DNA of 64,000 nucleotides from the NCBI RefSeq assembly GCF_000964545.1, contig NZ_BBVD01000003.1, forward strand, positions 257,830 to 321,829, read 5' to 3'. The position numbers and the translations under genes are program-made. The notes under the pieces were generated by a model. It was not told the origin of the DNA and did no database searches. It saw nothing but the letters and a program-made list of their open reading frames with translations. The stretch's first letter is position 1. Each line of letters begins with the position of its first letter. The stretch is from Comamonas thiooxydans (GTDB lineage Bacteria > Pseudomonadota > Gammaproteobacteria > Burkholderiales > Burkholderiaceae_C). Of the stretch, positions 8,055 through 16,775 are shown piece by piece.

Positions 8055-8444
8055 ATGACCCGCCTCGTTTTCCTTGCCGCCCTGAACTCGGTGCTGCTGG
8101 CGGCCTGTGCCATGACATCCGGGACCCAGGCACAGATGCCAGCCTCCGCCATCAATGGTGTGCTCGCTGGCCCCAATCAGATGACGCTCTATGTCTTCGA
8201 CAAGGATGCCGCAGGTTCCGGAAAAAGCGTGTGCAACGGCGTCTGCGCCACGAACTGGCCTCCGTTGATGGTGGCCTCAGGCAGCGCTGCTAGTGGCGAC
8301 TGGAGCGTCGTGATCCGCGACAGCGGCGACAAACAATGGGCCTACAAAGGCCGTCCGCTCTACTACTGGTCCAAAGATGCCAAGCCAGGAGACAAGACGG
8401 GAGATGGCTTTCTCAACAACGCCTGGCACACAGCCCGACCCTAA
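8055..8444 (+). CDS. COG4315-type secreted-repeat lipoprotein (PF03640-like)
   Basis: A 129-residue exported lipoprotein: the signal MTRLVFLAALNSVLL ends in a lipobox LAAC. The mature part carries two copies of the family repeat, with MTLYVFDKDAAGSGKSVCNG plus CATNWPP in the first and WAYKGRPLYYWSKDAKPGD in the second. The family's role is not established; it is often found with redox and stress genes. The start has AAGGAG upstream, whereas the longer frame from 7956 has no signal sequence logic. An exported catalase-like gene follows after 34 bp on the same strand, so the two probably share a transcript. Confidence 0.88.
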   Translation: MTRLVFLAALNSVLLAACAMTSGTQAQMPASAINGVLAGPNQMTLYVFDKDAAGSGKSVCNGVCATNWPPLMVASGSAASGDWSVVIRDSGDKQWAYKGRPLYYWSKDAKPGDKTGDGFLNNAWHTARP

Positions 8445-8478
8445 GAGTCCAAGGTCCGAGCATTGAAAGGAAGAAACA

Positions 8479-9477
8479 ATGAACCGCAGAAAAATAAAGC
8501 TCGCAGCGGCTTGCATCATGGCGCTGCCCCCGGTGTTCCTCCAGGCTGCAGAACCTGAAGTGACGGCACCCGAGGTGGTCCAGGCTCTGGAGGGCACCTT
8601 TGGCGTGCACCAGGGACAGCGCCGCAATCACATCAAAGGAAGCTGCGCGATCGGCGAATTCGTCGGCACCTCTGAGGCGGCCGGCTACTCGCGCTCCATC
8701 TTGTTCACAGGCAAAGTCGTTCCGGTAATCGCCCGCTTCTCTCTGGCAGGCGGCAATCCCAAGGCCCCTGATGCCGCCAGGAGCGCACGTGGCATGGCGC
8801 TGCAATTCAAGCTACCGCAGGGGCAGTTGCAGCAGATGTCCATGTTGAACACCCCCATGTTCGGTGCATCCAGCCCCAGGACTTTCCTGGATCTGACTTT
8901 GGCCCAGCGCCCGGATCCCGCCACCGGCAAGCCAGATCCGGAAACGCTCAGCGCATTCAAGGCTTCCCATCCCGACAATCATGCCCAGGCGCAATATTTG
9001 GCCAGCCACAACCCGCCGGATAGCTACACCCACAGCGCATTCTTTGGAATTCACACCTTCAAGTTCATCAACGCACAAGACAAGGTGACGCCGGTGCGCT
9101 GGCGCTTCGTGCCGCAGGAGGGTGAGAAGTCTCTGAGCAACGAAGCATTGAAGACGGCAGATGCCGACTTCCTGGAGAAAGCCTTGATCGACAGCACGGC
9201 GCAAAAGCCGGCTCGCTGGGACATGCTGGTGACTATAGGGCAGCCTGGCGATCCACAGGACGACCCTACGCAGCCCTGGCCCGCACAGCGGCCCGAGTTC
9301 AAGGCCGGTACATTGACGATCACCAGTGCTTCGTCCCAAAAAGCATCCATGTGCGAGTCGATCAACTTTGACCCGATGGTCATGGCCGACGGCATTGCGC
9401 CGACCAATGATCCCGTGCTCCGCTTTCGCTCCCAGGCCTATGCTGTGTCATTTGGCAAGCGCTTGAGCGGTCAATGA
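8479..9477 (+). CDS. Exported SrpA-like catalase-family heme peroxidase
   Basis: A 332-residue protein, shorter than monofunctional catalases (about 480-750) and of the length typical of SrpA-type catalase-related peroxidases. A signal peptide ends at about residue 23 (LPPVFLQAAEPE). The distal heme segment GVHQGQRRNHIKGSC holds the conserved His pair region, PVIARFSLAGGNPKAPDAARSARGMALQFK matches the catalase core, and the proximal segment FRSQAYAVSFGKR holds the candidate heme-ligand Tyr. It probably breaks down peroxides in the periplasm with heme. AAAGGAAG precedes the ATG. It lies 34 bp downstream of the COG4315-type lipoprotein gene. Confidence 0.88.
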   Translation: MNRRKIKLAAACIMALPPVFLQAAEPEVTAPEVVQALEGTFGVHQGQRRNHIKGSCAIGEFVGTSEAAGYSRSILFTGKVVPVIARFSLAGGNPKAPDAARSARGMALQFKLPQGQLQQMSMLNTPMFGASSPRTFLDLTLAQRPDPATGKPDPETLSAFKASHPDNHAQAQYLASHNPPDSYTHSAFFGIHTFKFINAQDKVTPVRWRFVPQEGEKSLSNEALKTADADFLEKALIDSTAQKPARWDMLVTIGQPGDPQDDPTQPWPAQRPEFKAGTLTITSASSQKASMCESINFDPMVMADGIAPTNDPVLRFRSQAYAVSFGKRLSGQ

Positions 9478-9681
9478 ATTCCAGGATCACCTCGGACGGA
9501 TCAAGACATCCGGGCATCCGAGACTGCGGCCGGCAGACCTTGCAGTTCGCGGCCGAACCAGCCTGTGTGCTCTGCGCTGCGTACATCCGGCAGAGTGCAT
9601 AGGGCGAATGCTCGTCTCCTTGCCTCCCTGGCTTTTCAGCATGCGACGACCGAGAACATATGGGTCTTTATAGAATCGGGC

Positions 9682-10275
9682 ATGGATATCGACAAGATCA
9701 AGGGCCGTCTGGCCTTTCTGCAAGAAGCGGAAAAGCTCAAGAGCGTGCTCCGAAGCGCGCACACATCGACAGGCAGGACGGAGAGCACCGCCGAACATAC
9801 TTGGCATCTGTGCCTGATGGCGATGACATTCGAGGACGAACTGGCCGGCATGGACATGCTCAAGCTGCTGAAAATGTGCCTTGTGCATGATTTGGGCGAA
9901 GCGATTCACGGAGACATTCCTGCCATCGAGAAAGACCAGCATCCTGACAAAAGCGAGCAGGAAAAGGCCGATCTGCTGCATCTCACACGCTCGCTCGATA
10001 AGTCGCACCAAGCCGAGATCCTTGCGCTTTGGCAGGAGTATGAGGATGCCGCATCGCCCGAAGCCAAAGCCGTGAAGGCACTGGACAAGCTGGAGACCAT
10101 TCTTCAGCACAACCAGGGAGCCAACCCGGCCGACTTCGACTACGGGTTCAATCTGACCTACGGTCAGAAGCACACCAGCGCCGAACCTCTGTTTTCATTG
10201 ATGCGCAAAATCCTCGACGAAGGCACACGCCAGAGAATGGCCGAAGCCTCCCGCAATCCTGGCCAGTCGCTCTAG
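9682..10275 (+). CDS. HD-domain hydrolase, YfbR/HDDC2-like nucleotidase
   Basis: A 197-residue cytosolic HD-superfamily protein. Metal ligands are visible as TAEHTWHL (first His), LVHDLGEAIHGDIPA (the HD pair and following acidic residues) and KALDKLET (last Asp). The order H...HD...D matches 5'-deoxynucleotidase-like HD proteins, which dephosphorylate deoxynucleoside monophosphates; the substrate here is inferred. The start MDIDKIKGRLAFL matches the family N-terminus; the frame extends 39 codons further up without similarity. It stands alone on the plus strand. Confidence 0.8.
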   Translation: MDIDKIKGRLAFLQEAEKLKSVLRSAHTSTGRTESTAEHTWHLCLMAMTFEDELAGMDMLKLLKMCLVHDLGEAIHGDIPAIEKDQHPDKSEQEKADLLHLTRSLDKSHQAEILALWQEYEDAASPEAKAVKALDKLETILQHNQGANPADFDYGFNLTYGQKHTSAEPLFSLMRKILDEGTRQRMAEASRNPGQSL

Positions 10276-10774
10276 GCCACCGTCAAGCGACTGCCAGCAA
10301 GGCATTTCGTGTCTGAGAGTGAGTGTTGCAAAGCAGCCCTTGCTCGTCGCAATCGAGCTGCTGCATCGTGCCCGGATGAGCAGCAGCGTACGGGAATCGA
10401 CGATCACAGAAGTTGGAATGGTTTGACTGCTCCCCAAAACCTGACTCTTTGATTTTTCATGCGACGTCGGTCGAGCACAGCCGCGGCTTTGAGCCAGAAG
10501 TTTGCGGCCGCAAACCTCAGCCTCTGGACAGATATGCAGCGGCACCATCGAATCGAAACGTCAGCAGCACTCCTACCTGGCAAACGCATGATCTTTGGGG
10601 GCTTCGAGCCGTCCGTCGAAGTGAAGACCTGACGCCAGCCTTCGGGCCTCGCTGCCCGTGACCCGCTCAAGCATGCCGGTCATCTCCTTGCTCAAACTTG
10701 GCCAGACAAGAGCAGCGCTCGCAGCTTGCCTGCAGAAAGCATGCCGCCTGCGTCTGGCGAAGATGTCGCATAAC
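10276..10774. other. Gene-free stretch with a DUF1428 scar
   Basis: Apart from the 54-bp copy of a DUF1428 3' end at 10579-10632, no coding signal or RNA is recognised between the HD hydrolase and the broken nitroreductase gene. Confidence 0.5.
10579..10632 (+). pseudogene. 3'-end fragment of a DUF1428 gene
   Basis: Eighteen codons encode GKRMIFGGFEPSVEVKT and a stop. They match, in frame and with few base changes, the last codons of the intact DUF1428 gene at 23293-23661 (GKRMIFGGFEQVVEVKP). Upstream codons in the same frame do not resemble the family, so only the tail of a former paralogue remains. Confidence 0.72.
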
Positions 10775-11688
10775 TTAGCGGGGAACCTGTGATTCGGAGA
10801 TTGCATTGCTGGCCGCCGAATCAAGGCAGACTTGGCTTTTCGCAGGAGTCTCAACACTCGGCTCACCGGAATGCCAGAAGGCTCTCACAGTATCGAGCAT
10901 GGCGGGCTTTCGCTGCGGCGGCGCTGCCGTGATGCTGCCAAGGCTGATGAATCCGGCCAGATACTCGGTGGACTCTATCCCCAGTTCAGCACAAAGTAAA
11001 ACGTCGAAGCAGCGCTCTCCGCTGAGCATGATGGCAAGCCGAGTTGATGCGCGGCATTCAGCAGGTTGCCCAGTGCTGAGCCGGCTGCCAGCCATTGTTC
11101 ACGCTCCGGCACCCGCATGCGCAGCTTGGGCGACATGATGAAAGCGAGCAAAGTCGGGCTGCGTGTGGCGTGCTCACGCGCACGCCTGAGGTCCTCAGTG
11201 GAGGCTAGAGGGTCGCGGCGCAATTTCTCCTGTTCGAATAAATCTGCCAGCCGCGCTCGAGAATCCGCGGGAAACACCAGCACACGCCAAGGATGTAGAC
11301 CACCATGATCTGGTGCGCTCAACGCCGCCTCGATCATCAGGTCGATCTCCTGGCTGTCCGCTCCCGGAGCCTCAAGTCGCTTCGGTGAGACGGAGCGTCG
11401 ATCCAGAAGAGGGGCAATCGCCTTTCTGCTGTTCGAAACCGCAAATACATGCTTGAGGGTGGAAATGGCCTCCGACAAGCCTTGGGCCCAGACAACGACC
11501 TTCTCGCCTTCAGTCGTGAACCCCCGAAAGACTGTCCCGGTTTTCACCAGGGAACAGCCGTACTCGCGTTCGGCTTCTGCCACAGCTTTCTTCAGCTGCG
11601 CTTGAGAGATTTGACATGCAATTGCTGCTGCCGCCCAGTCCTGCTCCCGATGGAGGGCCAACAGGTAGGAAATGTGATCTTGCTTCAC
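10775..11688 (-). pseudogene. LysR-type HTH / nitroreductase fusion, interrupted by a frameshift
   Basis: The first frame (10975-11688) encodes an N-terminal LysR-like helix-turn-helix (about residues 1-95; ISYLLALHREQDWAAAAIAC, AEREYGCSLVKTG), then a nitroreductase domain starting IEAALSAPDHGGLHPWRVLVF. It loses similarity after LLNAAHQLGLPS. The second frame (stop at 10775) continues the nitroreductase with LAIMLSGERCFDVLLCAELG and GFISLGSITAAPP. The switch lies near 11030, where one inserted or deleted base would join the two halves. FMN-dependent reductase activity would have been expected of the intact protein. A sequencing error is possible. An N-terminal LysR HTH on a nitroreductase is unusual. 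Confidence 0.75.
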
Positions 11689-11883
11689 TAAAGCCCTCTA
11701 CTAAACATGATCGTCGCGAAGTACGAACAAGGCATTGATTATTCGAACCAGCTTATGAGCGGTGATCTGGGCGAGCCGTGTTCGTCATGTCTTTGCACAT
11801 AGAGCGCACACCTTCTTGAATCGATGTCTGTCCTTGCAAAGCCGCGCCTGCTTGCGCAAATCTTTGAGGGGAAGATGGGACGT

Positions 11884-12168
11884 TCAGTCTGCAGCCCCTG
11901 AATATCGAACCAAGGGACGCAGCATGGGTTTGAGCGGATCAGGCGTGTTGTCCAATTCGGACAGCGCATCCGCCTGTTCATACAAAGCAGCAGTCACGCC
12001 CGGTGAGTACGCCTGGTGCAGGTTGGCCACTTCAAGGCGGGTATACAGAGCAGACGCGATGGCCTTGCGGTGCTCTGGCCGCTCGAGATGGAGCCCCCAG
12101 ATTGACTCCTCCAACAGTATTTCCAGCACTTGCAGCCGCTCTTCAACGTTGAGCTTTTCGCTTCCCAT
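11884..12168 (-). CDS. Hypothetical small helical protein
   Basis: A 94-residue acidic protein, mainly helical by composition (EERLQVLEILLEESIWGLHL, LSELDNTPDPLKPMLRPLVR), without signal peptide or recognised domain. Codon use resembles nearby genes, but the ribosome-binding site is weak. A good palindrome with ModE-box-like ends lies 102-131 bases upstream of its start. The DNA-binding-only ModE-like gene lies further upstream on the same strand, so the two could be functionally linked. Function unknown. Confidence 0.45.
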   Translation of the reverse strand: MGSEKLNVEERLQVLEILLEESIWGLHLERPEHRKAIASALYTRLEVANLHQAYSPGVTAALYEQADALSELDNTPDPLKPMLRPLVRYSGAAD

Positions 12169-12269
12169 ATAGGTCTCAATTCACATAAGCACAAGAGTTC
12201 GGGAGACAGTGGCAGATGGAAGCAGGAGGAGCCGCTGCGCGCCAACTAGACGAAGTCTGCCATGCCAGC

Positions 12270-12299
12270 CTTCGTTATATTTAAGTATATATTACGAAG
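12270..12299. promoter_or_regulatory. Palindrome resembling a ModE operator
   Basis: Left arm CTTCGTTATAT and right arm ATATTACGAAG form 11-base arms with a single mismatch around an 8-base A/T-rich spacer. The outer CGnTAT / ATAnCG pattern resembles ModE boxes and also the site in front of modA at 40739-40761. It lies between the 94-residue gene and the end of the ModE-like gene. The regulator is inferred. Confidence 0.5.
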
Positions 12300-12547
12300 A
12301 GATGAGCCACCCACTGAATATGGTGGGTGAGAATTGGGCAGCACTGCTTGCTCATGGTTTGCGAGAAGCAGGCCAGCGTTTCTGACGGAATTGATGCGAT
12401 GCCTTCAGCGCCCTGCCCTCGTGGTGACGGGGAGGCGATGAGCGTTAAGCGATGAAACTCGTACTTGAGCCGCAGCACGAAGCTCAATGCCATGAGAGAT
12501 TCTTTGCACTACGCCACTGCGTGCAAGTGCCTGTGCCGTCAGCCTAC

Positions 12548-12928
12548 CTAGCTGCTATGGACCAAGGCGACCAGCTTGTCCAGATCGGCTTGACATGCCC
12601 GAAGAGCATGTTGCTCGATACGCCTATACAGAGCAATCACCAGATGCCCCGTTTCAGTGAGCTCCGTACCACCTCCATGAGAGCCGCCCGTCGATGTGAT
12701 CACCGCCGGCTTATTCAGCGCATGATTGATGCCATCGACCAGCAACCAGGCCCGGCGGTAGGACATGCCCAGGGATTTGGCTGCCGCAGCAATGGATTTG
12801 GTTTCGTTAATGGTCTCCAGGAGTTCGATTTTCCCAGGGCCGATGGCAATGATGTCACCGGCCATAACACGCATGCGCAGCTTCACTTGTGGTGAAGCGA
12901 GATTGGAGCGTGAAGGTGTATTGGACAT
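12548..12928 (-). CDS. ModE-like winged-helix DNA-binding protein without molbindin domains
   Basis: A 126-residue protein consisting of a single LysR/ModE-type winged helix: IGPGKIELLETINETKSIAAAAKSLGMSYRRAWLLVDGIN and the wing with GGSHGGGTELTETGHLVIALYRRIE. The molybdate-binding MOP domains of full ModE are absent, so it either does not sense molybdate or needs a partner. A complete ModE is encoded at 39800-40672. It is leftward, with an ECF- or sigma-70-like promoter not evident. A ModE-like palindrome lies 249 bases downstream of its stop, in front of the next gene. Confidence 0.82.
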   Translation of the reverse strand: MSNTPSRSNLASPQVKLRMRVMAGDIIAIGPGKIELLETINETKSIAAAAKSLGMSYRRAWLLVDGINHALNKPAVITSTGGSHGGGTELTETGHLVIALYRRIEQHALRACQADLDKLVALVHSS

Positions 12929-13709
12929 GTGGTTTGAAAACGCAAGATGTGAAGTTACTGAAGGCTCAGCGTAACCACGTCGCCCTGGGCGGAACTATTT
13001 CGGCACAGCACGGATTATGACGATGGCTGAAGCCTCAAGTCCGAAGCATCAGCGTAGTCAACAGGCTCGGTTCATATGGTCGGAGTGCCAGAACCGCTGA
13101 ACATCGAGGCTGAATGCGCGGCAATAGGCCTTCAGCTCTTTTGCGTGAGCCCTGACCGCGGACTTTGCCGTGAATCATTTGCTCGCTCGTGACTGCGCAG
13201 CCCCCGGAGCCGTGGCTCAGCTGAGCGCTGTGAAATGATGGCCGACAGGCCGCGACGTGACCATGAGCAGCTCCAATCGCGGCAAAGCCGTCTCCTGGCA
13301 CAGGACTGCATTGTGTCGATATGCGACAGCCGCAAAACCAGCCCTTGTTGCCAATCGACTCTGCGATCTGCTGATTCCAGCGCTTCACTCCATATCGGAG
13401 CCTGTGACGCCGCATACTGGAGCAAATTGCAGGCTCTGCAACCTCGAGCTTGGCAAACGTGCCTCCCTGGCGCCTTTTGGCTCCAGGTTGTCGAGAACCG
13501 GCAGCTACCATGAGCTGCGCACACAGACATTAGCTTTAGCATTGGCATGGCTTGTAAACCCAATCTGCCTGCAATAGGCTTTGATACCTCCTGTCAACAT
13601 CTGTGAAGTGCGCATGGTGGATCATCACAGCCCAATTCAGGAGGCTCGTCCCTGATGACGCGTGCGATGTCAGCGGCGGTGTGTAAGGGTCGCGCGCAAG
13701 GAGACTCTG
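12929..13709. other. Gene-free stretch upstream of the cupin gene
   Basis: No frame on either strand shows a recognisable domain, signal peptide or sustained codon bias, and no RNA gene is seen. The tract may hold decayed genes and the promoter of the downstream cupin gene. Confidence 0.4.
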
Positions 13710-14171
13710 ATGTCTCATTTCTCGTTCGCTCGTTCGGCCAGCCTCGTCGCGCTGGCAGTGATTCCTATGGCATCCTGGGCCATCCACGGCACCGAAGGTG
13801 TCGAGTGGGGAGCACCGCCTCCGGTTCTCGCCAAAGGAGCCAAGTTCGCGGTACTCCTAGGTGATCCCAATCAACCCGGCCCCTATGTGGTGCGTCTGTC
13901 CGTGCCCGCCGGCTATCGCGTCTTGCCGCATTGGCACAGTCAAGCCGAGAACGTGACCGTCATTTCGGGCACGGTCATGATCGGGATGGGCGACAAGTGG
14001 GACTCGAAGGCACTCAAAGTCCAAAAAGCCGGCAGCTTCGGTTCGATTCCGGCCAAGGCCAATCACTTCGCCATGTTCAAGGTTCCAACAGTGATCCAGA
14101 TCCACGGGGAAGGCCCATTCGACCTGAACTACGTCGACCCGGCAGATGATCCGCAGAAGGCGCACAAGTAA
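13710..14171 (+). CDS. Exported cupin-domain protein
   Basis: A 153-residue protein with a signal peptide (MSHFSFARSASLVALAVIP, cleavage likely near ASWA-IHG) and a single cupin barrel. Metal-ligand candidates are in VLPHWHSQAENVTVISGTV (His-x-His and Glu) and AKANHFAMFK (His). The YVVRLSVPAGYRV strand precedes the first motif as usual for the fold. The substrate is unknown; periplasmic location is expected. AAGGAG lies well placed before the ATG; the frame extends 16 codons upstream without a signal. It is a single gene between two short gaps. Confidence 0.85.
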   Translation: MSHFSFARSASLVALAVIPMASWAIHGTEGVEWGAPPPVLAKGAKFAVLLGDPNQPGPYVVRLSVPAGYRVLPHWHSQAENVTVISGTVMIGMGDKWDSKALKVQKAGSFGSIPAKANHFAMFKVPTVIQIHGEGPFDLNYVDPADDPQKAHK

Positions 14172-14356
14172 ATCCAGGTTGCACACCCAGCGTGCTCTCG
14201 GCGGAGCCGCTGGCGTGCCCCCTCGCACAGGGCAAGCGCATCAGGAACAGGTTGGCAGATGCCATCGCCCCCGGTCAGCATCGTAGATACAAGGCATTTG
14301 ACATTCTCATGATGTCAGGGTTGAGACTTGACTCACAACCTTGAAAGGAGCATGCA

Positions 14357-14662
14357 ATGACTGCTTTTCGTGTGACCGACATGACATGCGGTGGCTGCGC
14401 GGGGCGCATCAAACGATCAATTGTGGCCATGGATGACAAGGCCTGCATCGAGTTTGAGCTCAAGGAGCGAACCGTGCTTATCTCGGGAACCGCATCTGAC
14501 GCCGAGTTTGCAGAGGCCATCCAGGATGCGGGTTATACGCCTGAGCTGATTGAACCGCCCCCCGCCCTGGCAGGCAATGCAGGCCCAGATACTGCTCGAT
14601 GCAAATGTCGGGCGCCACATCCCGGTGTTTCATGCTGCGGTGGCGATGATGCACCCTCATGA
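14357..14662 (+). CDS. Heavy-metal-associated (HMA) domain metal chaperone
   Basis: A 101-residue cytosolic protein. Residues 1-66 form an HMA ferredoxin-like fold with the metal-binding motif MTCGGC (Cys11, Cys14) and the closing DAGYTPELIE strand. The 35-residue tail adds further cysteines (CKC and SCCGG), which is unusual for a plain CopZ-type chaperone and could bind extra metal. It probably carries Cu(I) or a similar soft metal, though no P-type ATPase gene is near. AAAGGAG precedes the ATG. Confidence 0.88.
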   Translation: MTAFRVTDMTCGGCAGRIKRSIVAMDDKACIEFELKERTVLISGTASDAEFAEAIQDAGYTPELIEPPPALAGNAGPDTARCKCRAPHPGVSCCGGDDAPS

Positions 14663-14932
14663 GCGGCTCGGGTAACGAGGAGACCGATTGAGCCAGGGAT
14701 CTCGCCAGAGCGATCGGTTCACCCTCCTGAAGTGCTGGTGCATCCAGCGTGCTCGTCATTTGCTGGAACTCCCGGCGCTTCACACTGCGATTGCAACCCC
14801 GGTGATCTCCGATGGATGCAATGAAAGCGGCCTGAAAGCCAGGCTTTCATTTTAGGAAGCAGGCGACAGCACGATCTGGGCATGGATACGGAATGCCACG
14901 AGCAGCATTCCGACCCATTGCCCAGTTTTTCC

Positions 14933-16165
14933 TCAAGGCGCCAGAACCAGATCCTTGGTGGTCACACTGTTGGCGGTTGTCAGCGTCACTGCTGGCGCAG
15001 TGGTCTGAGTGGTGTAGCCGGCAGTGCTACCCAAGATGTTGTACTTGCCAGCGGCAGCGGTGTCTGCAGTGAAAACCAAAGGTCCGCTTGCGACGTAAGG
15101 CGCCTTGTTGGGCGCCAGCAATGGCAGATTCAGGTTGTAGTTTGCATTGGCGGGATCAACCAAAGTCCATGCGACATCAAGCCTCTGACCTGCACTCAGC
15201 ACTTGCTGGGCATTCACATCAGCATCTGTCAAAGGCGTATTGGATGTGTTTGTCACCTTGCCCGCAACAGTCGCCGAAGCAGATGCAGGCAGCGGAATGG
15301 GGGCCGTCGATGCGTTGAGCGTGGTAGTGCCTGCAGCGATAGAGACAGGAACGCCAGTCACTGCGGCGGTGGTCAGGTTCTGGCCTGCAACGACGACGGT
15401 GTAGTTGGTGTTCTCCGGCAGGTAGGCCAGTACGAACTTGCCTGTGGTGGCGTTGGGCACGGTGGCGCGCAGGTTGTTGTCCGGGTCACGTGTGGACACC
15501 ACGACGCTGGAGGCCAGAGCGGGATCCACATAGCCCACAATTGCTGTAGTCAACCGCTTGATGACGGCCACCACGGGTTTGAGGTTGTAGTTGCCGGAGT
15601 TACCTGCCTTGACAATGGACTTGCAGGCATCGAAGTCCAGAACCATATCGGCGACCTGGCCGCCGGTGACATTGAAGTTGGCCTTCAGCTTGAAGCCGCT
15701 TTGTTGGCCGCTGGGAGTGGTCAGCGCGATCTCGTTGGTCGAACCCGACAGCACCAGTGCATTGGCCAGCGGATTGGCAGATGTTGGGTTGGAAGGATTG
15801 TCAGCCAGCACCAAGCGGACCTGCTGGTAGTTGCCGGCTGGTAGCGGAAGCGAGCCCAACTCTTGCAGTACACCATTGGTCAAACCGAGCAGGTCAATGC
15901 GCTGGGCAGGAATCGTCAACTCGCTCCAGCCAGAATCGGTGGTACCTGCCGTGGCGCTCTGATGCACGCGGATTTTGGTGACAGTGACATAGACATGGTC
16001 ATAGCCACACGCCGGAGCGTCGGTCATGGCCAGCTTGAGCGTGCCTTGCTGTGGGGTGCTATCGCCACCACCACCGCCGCCACATGCTGCCAGGCCGGCA
16101 GCAATCAAACCCAAACCCGTCCAGCACAAGGCCTTGGCAGATCGGAATCCATGCAAGTTGCTCAT
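14933..16165 (-). CDS. DUF4382 domain lipoprotein
   Basis: A 410-residue lipoprotein. The signal ends in the lipobox LAAC followed by a run of glycines, a flexible linker often seen on surface lipoproteins. A DUF4382 domain follows (about 40-190; LKLAMTDAPACGYDHVYVTV, PAGNYQQVRLVLADN, VADMVLDFDACKSIV). The C-terminal half has carboxypeptidase-regulatory-like beta-sandwich repeats (KFVLAYLPENTNYTVVVAG and YNILGSTAGYTTQT). Binding or structural roles are likely; no enzyme motif is seen. Monocistronic, with hairpin-forming sequence at 14889-14911 downstream. Confidence 0.88.
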   Translation of the reverse strand: MSNLHGFRSAKALCWTGLGLIAAGLAACGGGGGGDSTPQQGTLKLAMTDAPACGYDHVYVTVTKIRVHQSATAGTTDSGWSELTIPAQRIDLLGLTNGVLQELGSLPLPAGNYQQVRLVLADNPSNPTSANPLANALVLSGSTNEIALTTPSGQQSGFKLKANFNVTGGQVADMVLDFDACKSIVKAGNSGNYNLKPVVAVIKRLTTAIVGYVDPALASSVVVSTRDPDNNLRATVPNATTGKFVLAYLPENTNYTVVVAGQNLTTAAVTGVPVSIAAGTTTLNASTAPIPLPASASATVAGKVTNTSNTPLTDADVNAQQVLSAGQRLDVAWTLVDPANANYNLNLPLLAPNKAPYVASGPLVFTADTAAAGKYNILGSTAGYTTQTTAPAVTLTTANSVTTKDLVLAP

Positions 16166-16445
16166 ACCTTACCTTTTTGAAAATAAAGACAGCGCAATGC
16201 TAGGAGTACCCTTGGATACAGTGTTACGACTCGTAGACCCCGCATTCGAGCCAATCTCTGAGCAGATCCAATCATGCTCTACCTTCGGTAACAATGCCAT
16301 TGAAACCTGCCTCCATATGCCACAGCCATCGCCGAAAATAGGACATGGCTGAGGTGATCCAGGTATGGGGTCCATGAAGGCTCGGATACCAAGCCTGTAT
16401 TGCTGCCATCGAGCAATCATTGATAGAGAAGTACAGACAAAAGCC

Positions 16446-16619
16446 ATGCTGCGCAGCAAATTGGGAACACTGCTAGTGATCAGTGCGGCACTTTCTTGTG
16501 CGGCAGGATTTGCTCTGGATGCCCAGGGCAGCATCGCGAACCTTGAGCTTTGGATAGCTTTGGCAGTCCTGCTGCTCCTCAGCGGTGCAGTCCTGATCGT
16601 CCTGGGACAGAACGACTAG
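16446..16619 (+). CDS. Small two-helix membrane protein
   Basis: Fifty-seven residues from MLRSKLGTLL, with two hydrophobic segments (LLVISAALSCAAGFAL and LWIALAVLLLLSGAVLIVLG) separated by a short polar loop. The frame extends up to 16365 but that part lacks coding character. No domain is recognised; the function is unknown. An inner-membrane location is inferred from hydrophobicity. Confidence 0.5.
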   Translation: MLRSKLGTLLVISAALSCAAGFALDAQGSIANLELWIALAVLLLLSGAVLIVLGQND

Positions 16620-16775
16620 CCCTTTGAGGCCGAACGACGCTGTTGCCGGCATTAATCGCGACCGCCAGTTCCAGGCCCTGGGCAAAAGAAATAGTGACGT
16701 CACCGAGATCCTCCCGATCATTCTCAGGGCCTCGCTGCAGCTCACGGTGACATGCGTCAGATCGAAAGGATTTCT

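Noticed and set aside
11795..11865. Possible third copy of the 74-bp element
   Set aside because: It shares TTGCrCA, GCACA, GCAAAGC and TTGCGCAAA in the same order, but gaps are needed and overall similarity is low. A genome-wide search would be needed to decide.
13035..13511. Minus-strand open frame of 158 codons
   Set aside because: No domain, start signal or consistent codon bias; composition is Cys/Arg/Ser-rich as in chance frames.
14882..15844. Plus-strand open frame of 320 codons
   Set aside because: Antisense to the DUF4382 lipoprotein gene; Gly/Cys/His-rich product without domain.
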